Counted from the stretch's first letter, positions 8,432-16,616 are shown. The stretch: DNA of 64,000 nt from VRUE01 sp963770315 (GCA_963770315.1 CAVYPC010000002.1:2170001-2234000), one strand, 5' to 3'. Notes: generated by a model from the letters alone, not told the origin. A program made the numbers and translations.

Positions 8432-9649
8432 GTGGCGACCGCGACGAACGGCAGCTCGACCGTCATCAAGCCCGACCACGAGGCGGGCCGCAAGCACTTC
8501 ATCTTCAGCCAGGAGCACGAAGACCTGCGCGAGTCGATGCAGGCCTGGGTCAAGAAGGAGCTCTGGCCGCACCGCAACGAGTGGGAGAAGACCTACTGGC
8601 CGACCGAGAAGATGAAGCGGGCGGGCGAGCTCGGCTACCTCGGCCTCTGCCTGCCGGAGGAATACGGCGGCCAGGGCGGCGACTACTTCTACTCGCTGGT
8701 CCGCGCCGAGTGCATGAGCTACTCCGGCTCGGGCGGCACCAACATGGGCTTCGCCGTGCAGACCGACATGGTCCTCCCCCCGATCCACCTGCTCGGCACC
8801 GAGGAGCAGAAGCAGCGCTACCTCGTGCCCGGGATCAAGGGCGAGAAAGTGGGCAGCCTGGGGATCACCGAGCCGGGCGCCGGCTCCGACGTCGCCGGCA
8901 TCCGCACCACGGCGATCCTCGACGGCGACGAATACGTGATCAACGGCTCCAAGACCTTCATCACCAACGGCCCGCGCGCCGACTTCATCGTCCTCGTCGC
9001 CAAGACCGACCCTGAGGAGCGGCACGCCGGGATCACGCTCTTCGTCATCGACCTGCGCGACGAGAACGGCAAGAAGGTGCCGGGCTTCAGCGTCTCCGCC
9101 GAGCTGGAGAAGATGGGCATGCACGCCTCCGATACCGGCGAGCTCGCCTTCGAAGACGTCCGCGTCCCGGCCAGCTCGGTGCTGGGTGAGGTCGGCAAAG
9201 GCTTCTACCACATCGCCTGGGAGCTCCAGGGCGAGCGGCTGGTCGCCGCCGCCGGCTCCCACGCCGGCTGCGAGAGGATGATCGAGAAGACGCTCGACTA
9301 CGCAAAGGAACGCGAAGCCTTCGGCCGCCCGATCGGCAAGTTCCAGGCGATTCGCCACAAGTTCGCCGAGATGGCGACCAAGACCGAGGCGGCGAAGCAG
9401 TTCACCTACGCGACCGCCTGGCGCTTCGCCAACGGCGAGTACCCGGTGCGCGAGATCACGATGGCCAAGCTATTCGCCTCCCGCGTCGGCTGCGAGGTCG
9501 CCGACGAGTGCATCCAGATCCTCGGCGGCTACGGCTACATGAAGGAGTACGAGATCGAGCGCGCCTACCGCGACGTCCGCCTCAACCGGATCGGCGCGGG
9601 CACCGACGAGGTCATGCTCGACGTGATCGGCCGCTCCTACGGGCTGTAG
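8432..9649 (+). CDS. Acyl-CoA dehydrogenase (isovaleryl/long-chain type)
   Basis: 405 residues. GTG at 8432 is preceded by GAGGAGAGA with good spacing. FAD/substrate motifs GITEPGAGSDVAG and SKTFITNG and the C-terminal QILGGYGYMKEYEIERAYRD are clear. The usual YEGT Glu position near the C terminus reads GAGTDEV, as in isovaleryl-CoA and long-chain dehydrogenases, where the base lies in a mid-helix ERLV-type segment; ERLVAAAG is present. It does FAD-dependent alpha,beta-desaturation of acyl-CoA. It is divergent from the hydratase/carboxylase operon, suggesting one catabolic route. Confidence 0.92.
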   Translation: MATATNGSSTVIKPDHEAGRKHFIFSQEHEDLRESMQAWVKKELWPHRNEWEKTYWPTEKMKRAGELGYLGLCLPEEYGGQGGDYFYSLVRAECMSYSGSGGTNMGFAVQTDMVLPPIHLLGTEEQKQRYLVPGIKGEKVGSLGITEPGAGSDVAGIRTTAILDGDEYVINGSKTFITNGPRADFIVLVAKTDPEERHAGITLFVIDLRDENGKKVPGFSVSAELEKMGMHASDTGELAFEDVRVPASSVLGEVGKGFYHIAWELQGERLVAAAGSHAGCERMIEKTLDYAKEREAFGRPIGKFQAIRHKFAEMATKTEAAKQFTYATAWRFANGEYPVREITMAKLFASRVGCEVADECIQILGGYGYMKEYEIERAYRDVRLNRIGAGTDEVMLDVIGRSYGL

Positions 9650-9671
9650 CTCGGCCGAAGACTGAAAGAAG

Positions 9672-9699
9672 AAGGGCCCCGGGGGATCCCGGGGCCCTT
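9672..9699. terminator. Strong bidirectional terminator hairpin
   Basis: AAGGGCCCCGGG (9672-9683), a 4-nt GGAT loop and CCCGGGGCCCTT (9688-9699) form a perfect 12-bp stem flanked by short A and T runs. It lies between the convergent acyl-CoA dehydrogenase and PhoX-like genes and can serve both. Confidence 0.85.
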
Positions 9700-9724
9700 T
9701 CATCTCCGCGACCGGACGGCCTAC

Positions 9725-11362
9725 CTAGTCGTCGTGACCGTGACCGTTGTTCACGGTCACTTCGTAGGTCCTGTTGTCGCCGTGCTGCTGGGTGTAGAAC
9801 CAGCGCCACCTGTCGCTGCTGAGATCGGGCGTCTTCGTGCCGAGGATCCCCTCCGTGTCGGTGTCCCCGTCGGAGACGACGAGGCCGGTGATCTCGTTGT
9901 CGCCCTCGTTGGAGCCGAAGCCCCCGTTGGCCGCATCGAGCGTTGCCGAGGCATCGCGGCCCTCCGCCAGCCAGCGGATCGGTTGGTTGGCCGGGTTCGA
10001 GTAGTCGCGGGTGACGTCCCAGACATAGCCCGAGTCGAGCGCGTTTCGCTGGCCGTGGAGGGTGTCCCCTGCGTCCTCGACGAAAGCGATCTGGTTCTTG
10101 GAGATGAACGTGGTGTTGTCGATGCCCGCGTGCGCTTCGTCGCAGCGGTAGAACATCGACAGCTTGCCCGTCGCTGCGCTCGGGTTGCCCTGGGTCAGCC
10201 TCCAGATCGAGCACCAGCCGCCGGCGGTGGAGTTCTCCGGGCTGGTCGCGCTGGTGTCCCCGGTCTCATCGAAGAAGAACGACTTGAACTTCGAGCCCGG
10301 TTGGAAGCGACCGTTCTCGGGGCGCTTGAACGGCGTCGCGTTCGCCGCCTTGGCAAGATCGGTGGCGACGAACGGAGCGCTGCCGTCTTTGGCGGTGTCA
10401 TGGATCGTCACCCAACGGGTGTCGAAGGATTTGCCGTAGGTGTGCAGGGCAAGCTGGTCGGGGCTGTTGAGCGCCGCCTGGCTCGCGAACGTGATCGGTT
10501 CGCTCGACTCGTTCAGCACCTGCAGTGCCTGCAGCTTGCCGTTCTGGAGGTCGCCGGGGTGCGCCGGCACGTAGCGGTAGAGGAAGCTGTTGGGCCGCTT
10601 TGCCGTGGTGCCGGGCTTGCTCGAGCCGCCGATATCCTCGACGATCCAGAGATTGCCGTCGGAGTCGTTCATGATTCCCTCGTAGCCGCCGCGCCCGAGC
10701 GCACCGGAGACGTCGACCACAGCCGAGGGGAAGCCGGGCGTCGCCGCGTAGATCGGGGCGGCTGGGTTCTCGGTCGTGAACAGCAGTCGCTTCGCCCACG
10801 GGTCCCAAGTCGAGCCGTCGATCGTCGCCAGCGATTTGCCGCCCACGGCGGTCGTGGCGAGCAGCGTCACACGGTGATCGGCGTCGGCATCGAGGTTGAT
10901 GCGGGTGATGTAGCCGGCGCCACCGGCGCCGCCCTCGTGCCCCTGAAAGAGGAAGTGGGTTCCGTAATCGTAGCCCGGGTCCGCACCGTCGAGCCCGTGC
11001 TTGAAGACGAGGTAGGTGTTCTCGTCGGGCTCGGTCTTCTTCGCCTCAGTGGCGGGATTCGCCGGGATCGGCAGCATCTGCGGCTGGCCGCCGGGGCCCA
11101 GGACATCGTTGTTGTAGCCGTAGTAGGAGGTGAGGGGCGAGGGATTCTCGAGTCGGGTCGCTCCCTGCGCGACGACGATCTGGGAGAGCTCGGGGGAGAG
11201 CTTGCTCGCCGGCGCGTAGCCGTCCGACCTCGTGTTGGCGGTCGGCACACCGGTAAGGCTCGGCCAGCTCGGCGGCGATGCCATACCGCTCGCGGGAACG
11301 GCGGCGCCAAGCCCCAGCGCTCCGGCGACCAGCAGAGAAAGCATCTGCTTACGTCTTATCAC
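9725..11362 (-). CDS. Secreted PhoX-like (DUF839) protein
   Basis: 545 residues. An N-terminal signal peptide (MIRRKQMLSLLVAGALGLGAAVPASGMA) predicts export. The mature part has beta-propeller-like segments of the PhoX/DUF839 family, e.g. GGYEGIMNDSDGNLWIVEDIGGS, NSPDQLALH and ENEITGLVVSDGD-like segments. PhoX proteins are Ca/Fe-dependent alkaline phosphatases, but many family members have no tested activity, so phosphatase function is only a possibility. The GTG start at 11362 is backed by AAAGGAG at the right distance. Confidence 0.75.
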   Translation of the reverse strand: MIRRKQMLSLLVAGALGLGAAVPASGMASPPSWPSLTGVPTANTRSDGYAPASKLSPELSQIVVAQGATRLENPSPLTSYYGYNNDVLGPGGQPQMLPIPANPATEAKKTEPDENTYLVFKHGLDGADPGYDYGTHFLFQGHEGGAGGAGYITRINLDADADHRVTLLATTAVGGKSLATIDGSTWDPWAKRLLFTTENPAAPIYAATPGFPSAVVDVSGALGRGGYEGIMNDSDGNLWIVEDIGGSSKPGTTAKRPNSFLYRYVPAHPGDLQNGKLQALQVLNESSEPITFASQAALNSPDQLALHTYGKSFDTRWVTIHDTAKDGSAPFVATDLAKAANATPFKRPENGRFQPGSKFKSFFFDETGDTSATSPENSTAGGWCSIWRLTQGNPSAATGKLSMFYRCDEAHAGIDNTTFISKNQIAFVEDAGDTLHGQRNALDSGYVWDVTRDYSNPANQPIRWLAEGRDASATLDAANGGFGSNEGDNEITGLVVSDGDTDTEGILGTKTPDLSSDRWRWFYTQQHGDNRTYEVTVNNGHGHDD

Positions 11363-11510
11363 CTGTGTCTCCTTTCGATTTCTCGCGCTGGCCGCGATGG
11401 CGAGCGCGCTCGAGACGACGCTAGGCGCAGGCGCGCGGCCGGCGGTTAACGAGGTGCTGAGGTCCCGTGACCATTCGGTTGACGAGCCGTTGCCATTTCG
11501 TGAACCCCGC

Positions 11511-11516
11511 TAGCGT
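11511..11516 (+). promoter_or_regulatory. Leaderless-type -10 box TAGCGT
   Basis: TAGCGT ends 7 nt before the GTG at 11524 and no ribosome-binding site is present. This spacing puts the transcription start at or next to the GTG and is the reason that start was chosen for the second acyl-CoA dehydrogenase. Confidence 0.4.
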
Positions 11517-11523
11517 CCATGCC

Positions 11524-12702
11524 GTGGCGGTGATCAAGGACAGCGGGGCGCGGGCGGCGCTGCCACCCTTTGGCGAGGAGCACGAGGAGCTGCGCGAGAC
11601 CGTCGGGCGCTTCGTCAAGAAGGAGATCGCGCCAAACGTCGACGAGTGGGAGGCGGCGCGCGAATTCCCCCGCGACCTCTACAAGCGCTGCGCTGAGCTG
11701 GGCTTCCTCGGGCTGAAGTTCCCCGAGGCCTACGGCGGTCAGGGCGGCACCCACCTGCACGACGCGATCTGGGTCGAAGAGCTGGCCCGCTCGGGCGGCT
11801 CGGGCGGCGTCGCCGCCGGCCTCAACGCCCACGCCTCGATCGCGATGCCGCCGATCTTCAACTTCGGCAGCGAGGAGCAGAAGCAGCGCTGGCTGGTGCC
11901 GGGGATCGCCGGCGAGAAGATCGGCGCGCTGGGGATCACCGAGCCGGGCGCGGGCTCCGACGTCGCCGGCATCTCCACCTTTGCCGAGCGGGTCGAGGGC
12001 GGCTACGTCGTCAACGGCTCCAAGACCTTCATCACCAACGGCGTCCGCGCCGACTTCCTCGTCTGCGCCTGCAAGACGACCAAGGAGGGCGGCCACGGCG
12101 GTATCTCCTTCCTCGTGCTGGAGCGGGAGATGCCCGGCTACGAGGTGGCGCAGAAGCTGGAGAAGATGGGCTGGCACTCGTCCGACACCGGCGAGCTGGC
12201 CTTCACCGACGTCGAGGTGCCCGAGGAGAACCTGCTCGGCGAAGAGAACGAGGGCTTCAAGCTGATCATGTTCAACTTTGCCTGGGAGCGACTGCTGATG
12301 GCGATCGGTGCCGTAGGAGCGATGCAGCGCCTGATCGACGTCACGGTCGCCTACGCCCTGGACCGCGAAGCCTTCGGCCGCCCGATCGGCAAGTTCCAGG
12401 CGATCCGCCACAAGGTGGCGGAGATGGCGACCAAGGCCGAGGCCTCCCGCGCCCTCACCTACAACGCCCTGCGCCTCTTCCACGAGGGCCACGACTGCAT
12501 CAAAGACGTGACCATGGCCAAGCTCGTCACCCAGCGAGCCGTCCTCGAGATCGCCGACGACGCCCTCCAGATCCACGGCGGCTACGGCTACATGCGCGAG
12601 TACGGCATCGAGCGAGCCGTCCGCGACGCCCGCCTGGGCCCAATAGGCGGCGGCACCGACGAGGTGATGAAGGAGATCCTCGGCAAATTGATGGGGTTGT
12701 AG
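11524..12702 (+). CDS. Acyl-CoA dehydrogenase, second copy
   Basis: 392 residues, clearly paralogous to the dehydrogenase at 8.4 kb (LPPFGEEHEELRETVGRFVKKE, GITEPGAGSDVAGIST, SKTFITNG, QIHGGYGYMREYGIERAVRD). It has the same GGGTDEV ending instead of YEGT, so it also belongs to the isovaleryl/long-chain group. The frame extends 19 codons upstream, but GTG at 11524 gives the family-normal N terminus. The last 29 bp of this gene are repeated at 12987-13015 on the far side of a decayed gene fragment. Confidence 0.9.
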   Translation: MAVIKDSGARAALPPFGEEHEELRETVGRFVKKEIAPNVDEWEAAREFPRDLYKRCAELGFLGLKFPEAYGGQGGTHLHDAIWVEELARSGGSGGVAAGLNAHASIAMPPIFNFGSEEQKQRWLVPGIAGEKIGALGITEPGAGSDVAGISTFAERVEGGYVVNGSKTFITNGVRADFLVCACKTTKEGGHGGISFLVLEREMPGYEVAQKLEKMGWHSSDTGELAFTDVEVPEENLLGEENEGFKLIMFNFAWERLLMAIGAVGAMQRLIDVTVAYALDREAFGRPIGKFQAIRHKVAEMATKAEASRALTYNALRLFHEGHDCIKDVTMAKLVTQRAVLEIADDALQIHGGYGYMREYGIERAVRDARLGPIGGGTDEVMKEILGKLMGL

Positions 12703-12703
12703 G
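12675..12703. repeat. Direct repeat copy 1 (dehydrogenase 3' end)
   Basis: This 29-bp segment covers the last codons and stop of the acyl-CoA dehydrogenase. 26 of 29 bases match copy 2 at 12987-13015. The pair brackets the PIN-like remnant and suggests an insertion or recombination scar. Confidence 0.75.
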
Positions 12704-12704
12704 G

Positions 12705-13003
12705 GCATCCGACCGCGACCTGCTCGGTGTCGCCGACAAGATCCTGCACGAGCTGGTCATTGACGAAGAAGCTGTCTTCGTCACCAATGACGAGGCAGAT
12801 TTCGTTGCGCTCTACCGGCGGGTCGATCCGCACCCGGCCTGCTGATCCTGCCGCAGACCGATAGGCGCGAGGCACTCTGGCCTCTACTCGACGCTGCGCT
12901 CGACTACATCGAGCGGACAGCCAAAGCTGAAGATGAAACCGCCCCCGAATGGATGATCAATAAGCGGGTTGACGTTGCTGCTGACGGATCCTCGGCAAGC
13001 TGA
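12705..13003 (+). pseudogene. PIN-like (DUF5615-type) fragment, truncated and frameshifted
   Basis: One frame reads ASDRDLLGVADKILHEL, then EEAVFVTNDEADF, then RRVDPHPAC and stops at 12845. One missing base near 12838 would instead continue as HPGLLILPQTDRREALW and ALDYIERTAKAEDE to a stop at 13001-13003. The pattern (VTND-DF followed by HPGLLIL) resembles the C-terminal half of DUF5615/Mut7-C-like PIN-fold proteins, often toxin components. There is no start codon: the fragment begins right after the dehydrogenase stop. It lies between two 29-bp direct repeats. Assignment is from memory of the family, so moderate confidence. Confidence 0.55.
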
Positions 13004-13015
13004 TGGGGTTGCAGG
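12987..13015. repeat. Direct repeat copy 2
   Basis: 26 of 29 bases match the dehydrogenase 3' end at 12675-12703, but here the segment is not part of a dehydrogenase gene. It ends the PIN-like remnant and precedes the AT-rich promoter of the next gene. Confidence 0.75.
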
Positions 13016-13030
13016 AACGGATAGTGTTTC

Positions 13031-13050
13031 ATTGTTATTATATTAACAAT
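13031..13050. promoter_or_regulatory. AT-rich palindromic operator/promoter
   Basis: ATTGTTA-TTATAT-TAACAAT is a perfect 7-bp inverted repeat with a 6-nt centre, in a very AT-rich stretch unlike the surrounding genome. It lies 42-61 nt upstream of the ATG at 13092. It is a plausible autoregulatory site for the downstream winged-helix protein. Confidence 0.5.
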
Positions 13051-13091
13051 AAGACAAAATCCGCCTTTCCCCGCTCGGCCAAAAGGAACAG

Positions 13092-13790
13092 ATGTCCGCA
13101 CTACCACGCAGTGAGCAGCGCGCCCTTGCTGAGATCCGCCTCCACCGTCGCCTCGCTGCGGCTCACGACTCGCACGCCAATGAACTCGCTGCGCTGATCG
13201 AGACAGAAGAGGAGATCAAACTGCCGCAGCTGCGGGGCTCGATCCAGCGTCGCATCGTCGCCTTGCCACAGCTGTTCACCGAGCGTGGCTTAAGCGCGGC
13301 AGAGATTGCCTCGCAGCTCGACTATGACAGCGCCAACGCCCATAGCGCGCTCAACTCGCTGACGGACTCGGGGACCATCGAGCTAATCGGCGGAACCGCA
13401 CCGAAGCGTTGGCGAATGCCGCGCAGCCAGCGGCGCGACCGCATCCTGCGTCTCAGCCGACTGATGCCAGGTAATCGCTGGGCAACCTACGGCGACTTCG
13501 CTATCGCTGTCTACGGCGATCCACGGATGGCAAGGACGGTCGCCAGAGTCGCGGCCAAGAACCCCTCCTTCATCGGCCCCCATCGCATCCTCGTCTCCGG
13601 GGGTGCGATCAACGAAGGCTGGCAGGACAGCGAGGGGCATGGCGCCGAGCAGTGCGAACGGCTGTTGCGCGACGCCGGGATCAAATTCAGCGACGGTCAC
13701 GCCGATCCCGATCAGCAGGTCGGCTGGGAAATCCTCCGCAAGCTGCTCGATGAGGACGAACAGACGGACGAGCTGCCGGCAGCAGCCTGA
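13092..13790 (+). CDS. Winged-HTH plus alkyltransferase-like (MGMT-fold) protein
   Basis: 232 residues. Residues 50-108 look like a winged helix (LSAAEIASQLDYDSANAHSALNSL). Residues 116-200 resemble the DNA-binding domain of O6-alkylguanine alkyltransferases: WATYGDFA at 130-137, arginine-finger-like MARTVARVAAKNP at 146-158, and GPHRIL at 162-167 where an active transferase has PCHRV. The acceptor Cys is absent, as in alkyltransferase-like proteins that flag alkylated bases without repairing them. AAGGAA precedes the ATG. It is isolated behind an AT-rich palindrome and next to a decayed PIN-like gene, suggesting horizontal origin. Function is inference. Confidence 0.7.
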   Translation: MSALPRSEQRALAEIRLHRRLAAAHDSHANELAALIETEEEIKLPQLRGSIQRRIVALPQLFTERGLSAAEIASQLDYDSANAHSALNSLTDSGTIELIGGTAPKRWRMPRSQRRDRILRLSRLMPGNRWATYGDFAIAVYGDPRMARTVARVAAKNPSFIGPHRILVSGGAINEGWQDSEGHGAEQCERLLRDAGIKFSDGHADPDQQVGWEILRKLLDEDEQTDELPAAA

Positions 13791-13828
13791 GCTTGCCTCG
13801 TGGCGGGCGGGCGGACACAATCCGGTCG

Positions 13829-14194
13829 TCAACCGGGAGCGTCCAGCACGTCCATGCGGACGACGAGGCCGTCCTCCAGTCGGAAGCGATGGAGGACGTG
13901 GGTGTCGGCCTGGACGTCGTTCGTCTTCGCGTCGCGGACCACCTGATGCACGGTCACCGCGATGCTGCCGTCAGGCTGGTGGTCGAAGCCCTCGGGCTCG
14001 ACCGTGCTCGAGATCGATTCGAACTGGCGCGTCCAGTAGCCGGCGACCGCCTCGCGCCCGACCACTCGCCCTCCCTCCCAGGCGTTTGGCCAGTCGACTT
14101 CGGGGTGCATCAATGCGATCGCGGCCTCGACGTCGCGGGCGTTGAACGCCCGGTACGCGGCGCGCAGGATGCCCTCTGCCTCGGCCTCGGCCAT
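13829..14194 (-). CDS. NTF2-like/SnoaL-like small protein
   Basis: 121 residues from the ATG at 14194. The cone-shaped alpha+beta NTF2 pattern is visible: ILRAAYRAFNARDVEAAIALMHPEVDWPNAWEGGRVVGREAV, then EGFDHQPDGSIAVTVHQVVRDA. Such proteins bind small ligands or act as isomerases/cyclases; most have no known substrate. TACCAT lies 7 nt upstream of this ATG with no Shine-Dalgarno site, favouring it over an upstream start at 14245. It is divergent from a second NTF2-like gene. Confidence 0.8.
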   Translation of the reverse strand: MAEAEAEGILRAAYRAFNARDVEAAIALMHPEVDWPNAWEGGRVVGREAVAGYWTRQFESISSTVEPEGFDHQPDGSIAVTVHQVVRDAKTNDVQADTHVLHRFRLEDGLVVRMDVLDAPG

Positions 14195-14201
14195 TGGAAG
14201 G

Positions 14202-14207
14202 ATGGTA
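14202..14207 (-). promoter_or_regulatory. Leaderless-type -10 box TACCAT
   Basis: On the minus strand TACCAT is separated by 7 nt from the ATG at 14194. There is no ribosome-binding site in between. Confidence 0.4.
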
Positions 14208-14260
14208 GGCGTCGAGGCCGCGCTAGGTTGCTCGTACCGACCCACTGAAGGAGGTGCCCG

Positions 14261-14713
14261 ATGCTGTCATGGCTGGCCAAGAAGACGATCGCCCGCAACA
14301 TGGCGGGGGCCAGCGCCGGCGACCTCGCGCCGACGCTGCGGATGGACGCCGAGGACGTCAGGTTCCGCTTCCCGGGCGACAGCTCGTGGGGAGGCGAGTT
14401 CGACGGCAAGGCCGAGCTGGAGCCGTGGCTGCGGCGGTTCGCCGACGTCGGCATCCAGATATACCCCGACGAGGTCGTGCTCAAGGGCTTCCCCTGGAAC
14501 CAGACGATCTGCATCCGCGGCCGGGATCACCTCGACTCGTCGCAGGGCGAGCGGGTCTACGAGAACCGCTACGTGATCTGGGGCCACATCTCCTGGGGCA
14601 AGTTGCGCGAGTACGAGGTCTATGAGGACACGCAGAGATCCAAGGCGCTGGACGAGTACCTCGCGTCGATCGGCGAGCCGCTGAGCCGACAGGCCGTCGG
14701 AGGAGACCGCTGA
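14261..14713 (+). CDS. NTF2-like/SnoaL-like small protein
   Basis: 150 residues, with an excellent AAGGAGGTG ribosome site before the ATG. FPGDSSWGGEFDGKAELEPWLRRFADVGIQIYPDEVVLKG fits the SnoaL/NTF2 fold. The first 20 residues form a basic amphipathic helix rather than a signal peptide. It may share a substrate with the divergent NTF2-like gene, but no function can be named. It is followed directly by a secreted amidase gene that appears translationally coupled. Confidence 0.78.
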   Translation: MLSWLAKKTIARNMAGASAGDLAPTLRMDAEDVRFRFPGDSSWGGEFDGKAELEPWLRRFADVGIQIYPDEVVLKGFPWNQTICIRGRDHLDSSQGERVYENRYVIWGHISWGKLREYEVYEDTQRSKALDEYLASIGEPLSRQAVGGDR

Positions 14714-15390
14714 ACCGCCGGGCCGCAAGCTTTGCGGCGCTGGTGGCGGCGCTCTCGCTCGGTGCGATGGCCGATATGCCCGCAACTCCAAGCGACGCCA
14801 ACTCGCCCCAGCAGCTACGCCCGCCGATAATGCACCGGCCGATTCCCTTCCCCCCGAAGCGCAAGCGCCAGATGGCCACCTACTCGCAGCGCCACTACGG
14901 CGAACGCACCTGGCGGCTGCGACATCCCCACGTCATCGTCGAGCACTTCGCCGAAGCCAGCACGGCGGCCGCCGTCTTCAATACCTTTGCCCCGGACGTC
15001 GCCGATCCGGAGCTGCATGAGCTGCCCAACGTCTGCGCCCACTTCGTCGTCTCCTCCTCCGGCCGCATCTTCCAGCTCGTCAACCTGAGGACCCGCTGCC
15101 GGCACACCGTCGGGCTCAACTGGACCGCGATCGGGATCGAGCACACCGGCTTCAGCGACGCGGAAGTCCTCGACAACCCCCGCCAGCTGCGCGCCTCGCT
15201 GCAGCTGACGCGCTACCTGCGCTGCCGTTTCCACATCAAGCTGCGCGACGTGATTGGCCACAGCGAGAGCCTCAGCTCGCCGTACCATCGCGAGCAAGTG
15301 GCCAACCTGCGCAACCAAACCCACGGCGACTGGAAGCACAGCTCGATGCGGATCTACCGCCGCAAGCTGAGGAGGCTGGGGCCGTGCTGA
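14710..15390 (+). CDS. Secreted N-acetylmuramoyl-L-alanine amidase (Amidase_2/PGRP-like), probable CTG start
   Basis: The catalytic region reads HPHVIVEHFAEASTAAAVFNTF, VCAHFVVSSSGRIFQLV, AIGIEHTG and RDVIGHSE, the Zn-amidase pattern with His ligands at the first and last blocks. It should cut the amide bond between muramic acid and the stem peptide outside the cell. Starting at GTG 14743 cuts through a hydrophobic stretch. Starting at CTG 14710 gives (M)NRRAASFAALVAALSLGAMA, a good signal peptide, with GGAGG at 14699-14703 six nt upstream and a CTGA overlap with the preceding stop. The CTG start is therefore preferred, as inference. Confidence 0.8.
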   Translation: MNRRAASFAALVAALSLGAMADMPATPSDANSPQQLRPPIMHRPIPFPPKRKRQMATYSQRHYGERTWRLRHPHVIVEHFAEASTAAAVFNTFAPDVADPELHELPNVCAHFVVSSSGRIFQLVNLRTRCRHTVGLNWTAIGIEHTGFSDAEVLDNPRQLRASLQLTRYLRCRFHIKLRDVIGHSESLSSPYHREQVANLRNQTHGDWKHSSMRIYRRKLRRLGPC

Positions 15391-16181
15391 CCCTCCACCG
15401 CGACGTTCACTTCAACCTGGTCGACAGCTCCCGCCAGCTGTTCGAAATCGACCCCGGAGCCGAAATCGAGAGTGGGCCGGGGTGGGTGTTCGGGGCTGGC
15501 CGCTCGTCCCACCCGGTGATCTCGAATGCCGCTTTCCGCATCGACGACGGCCTCGCCCCCGACGAGCTGCTGAGGCGGGCTCGGGCCTTCTTCGCCGATC
15601 GCGAGCGCGGCTTCGCCATCTGGGCCCGAACCGACCCGGAGGAGGACGGGGAGCTGATCGAAACGGCCGAAGAGGCGGGACTGCAGGCGGTCCACCAGAT
15701 GCCGGAGATGGTGTTGGACCGGCGCGCTGGGGAGCGGCCACTCCCCGCTGGAGTCGAGCTGTTGCGAGTCGAGTCGGCGGCGGATGCCGAGGACTTTTGG
15801 CGAGTCGCGGCAAGTGCCTTCGCGAGCAACGGCTTCCCCCCCGAAGTCTTCGCTTACTACGAAAACCACGAGGGCCTCTCAGCCACCAACGCCGCTGCCT
15901 TCCTCGCCCGCCTCGACGGCTGTCCCGCCGCAGTCGCGATGACGCTCGTCAGCCACGGCATCGCCGGCATCTACTGGGTGGGGACGATCGAGGAGGCGCG
16001 TGGCCGCGGGCTCGCCTGGGCGGTGACCGCGGCAGCCATCAACGCCGGCTTCGACCTGGGCGCGGAGACCGCCTCACTGCAAGCCTCGGCGATGGGCAAG
16101 CCCGTCTACGAGCAGATGGGCTTCGAGACGATCTTCGACTACCGCCTGCTGATGTGGCCACCGCCAAAGGAGAACCGATGA
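15384..16181 (+). CDS. GNAT-family N-acetyltransferase
   Basis: 265 residues from GTG 15384, with GAGGAGG upstream and a 7-bp overlap with the amidase. Acetyl-CoA-binding motif A appears as VGTIEEARGRGLAWAVTAAAINAGFDLGAE (R/Q-x-x-G-x-G/A), with the typical terminal GKPVYEQMGFETIFDYRLLMWPP. The N-terminal half is a second, more degenerate GNAT-like half. The acceptor substrate is unknown. It is coupled to the following VOC gene by an ATGA overlap. Confidence 0.85.
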   Translation: MLTLHRDVHFNLVDSSRQLFEIDPGAEIESGPGWVFGAGRSSHPVISNAAFRIDDGLAPDELLRRARAFFADRERGFAIWARTDPEEDGELIETAEEAGLQAVHQMPEMVLDRRAGERPLPAGVELLRVESAADAEDFWRVAASAFASNGFPPEVFAYYENHEGLSATNAAAFLARLDGCPAAVAMTLVSHGIAGIYWVGTIEEARGRGLAWAVTAAAINAGFDLGAETASLQASAMGKPVYEQMGFETIFDYRLLMWPPPKENR

Positions 16182-16606
16182 AGCAACGGGTCAACACGAT
16201 CACGCTCGGCGTCGGCGACCTGCCCCGGGCGCGGCGCTTCTACGAGGCGCTCGGCTGGACGACTGGGGCCGATCCCGGCGATGACGTCGTCTTCTTCCAG
16301 GCCGGCGAAGCGGTCTTTGCGCTCTGGGACCGGGCGCGGTTGGCGGAGGACAGCTGCGTGCAGGACTCACCGGGCTGGGGCGGCGTGACGCTCGCCGTCA
16401 ACCTCGCTTCCCGCAAGGAGGTGGACGCGGTCGCCGAGCAGGCGCGCGCTGCCGGAGCGAGGATCGGCCGCGAGCCGGCCGAGACCTTCTGGGGCGGCTA
16501 CAGCGCCGTCTTCGTCGATCCCGACGGCCACCCCTGGGAGGTGGCCCACAACCCGCACTGGACCGTCACTGCGGACGGCGGCGTCAAGCTCGCGTCGACC
16601 GATTGA
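16178..16606 (+). CDS. VOC (glyoxalase/dioxygenase superfamily) protein
   Basis: 142 residues. It begins MKQRVNTITLGVGDLPRARRFYEALGW and ends with GYSAVFVDPDGHPWEVAHNPHW, the hallmark of single-domain VOC proteins (beta-alpha-beta-beta-beta repeats with a metal-ligand Glu near the end). Roles range from glyoxalase activity to antibiotic binding; none is shown. The ATG overlaps the GNAT stop (ATGA) and has AAAGGAGA upstream. Confidence 0.88.
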   Translation: MKQRVNTITLGVGDLPRARRFYEALGWTTGADPGDDVVFFQAGEAVFALWDRARLAEDSCVQDSPGWGGVTLAVNLASRKEVDAVAEQARAAGARIGREPAETFWGGYSAVFVDPDGHPWEVAHNPHWTVTADGGVKLASTD

Positions 16607-16616
16607 CCGCGCCCCT

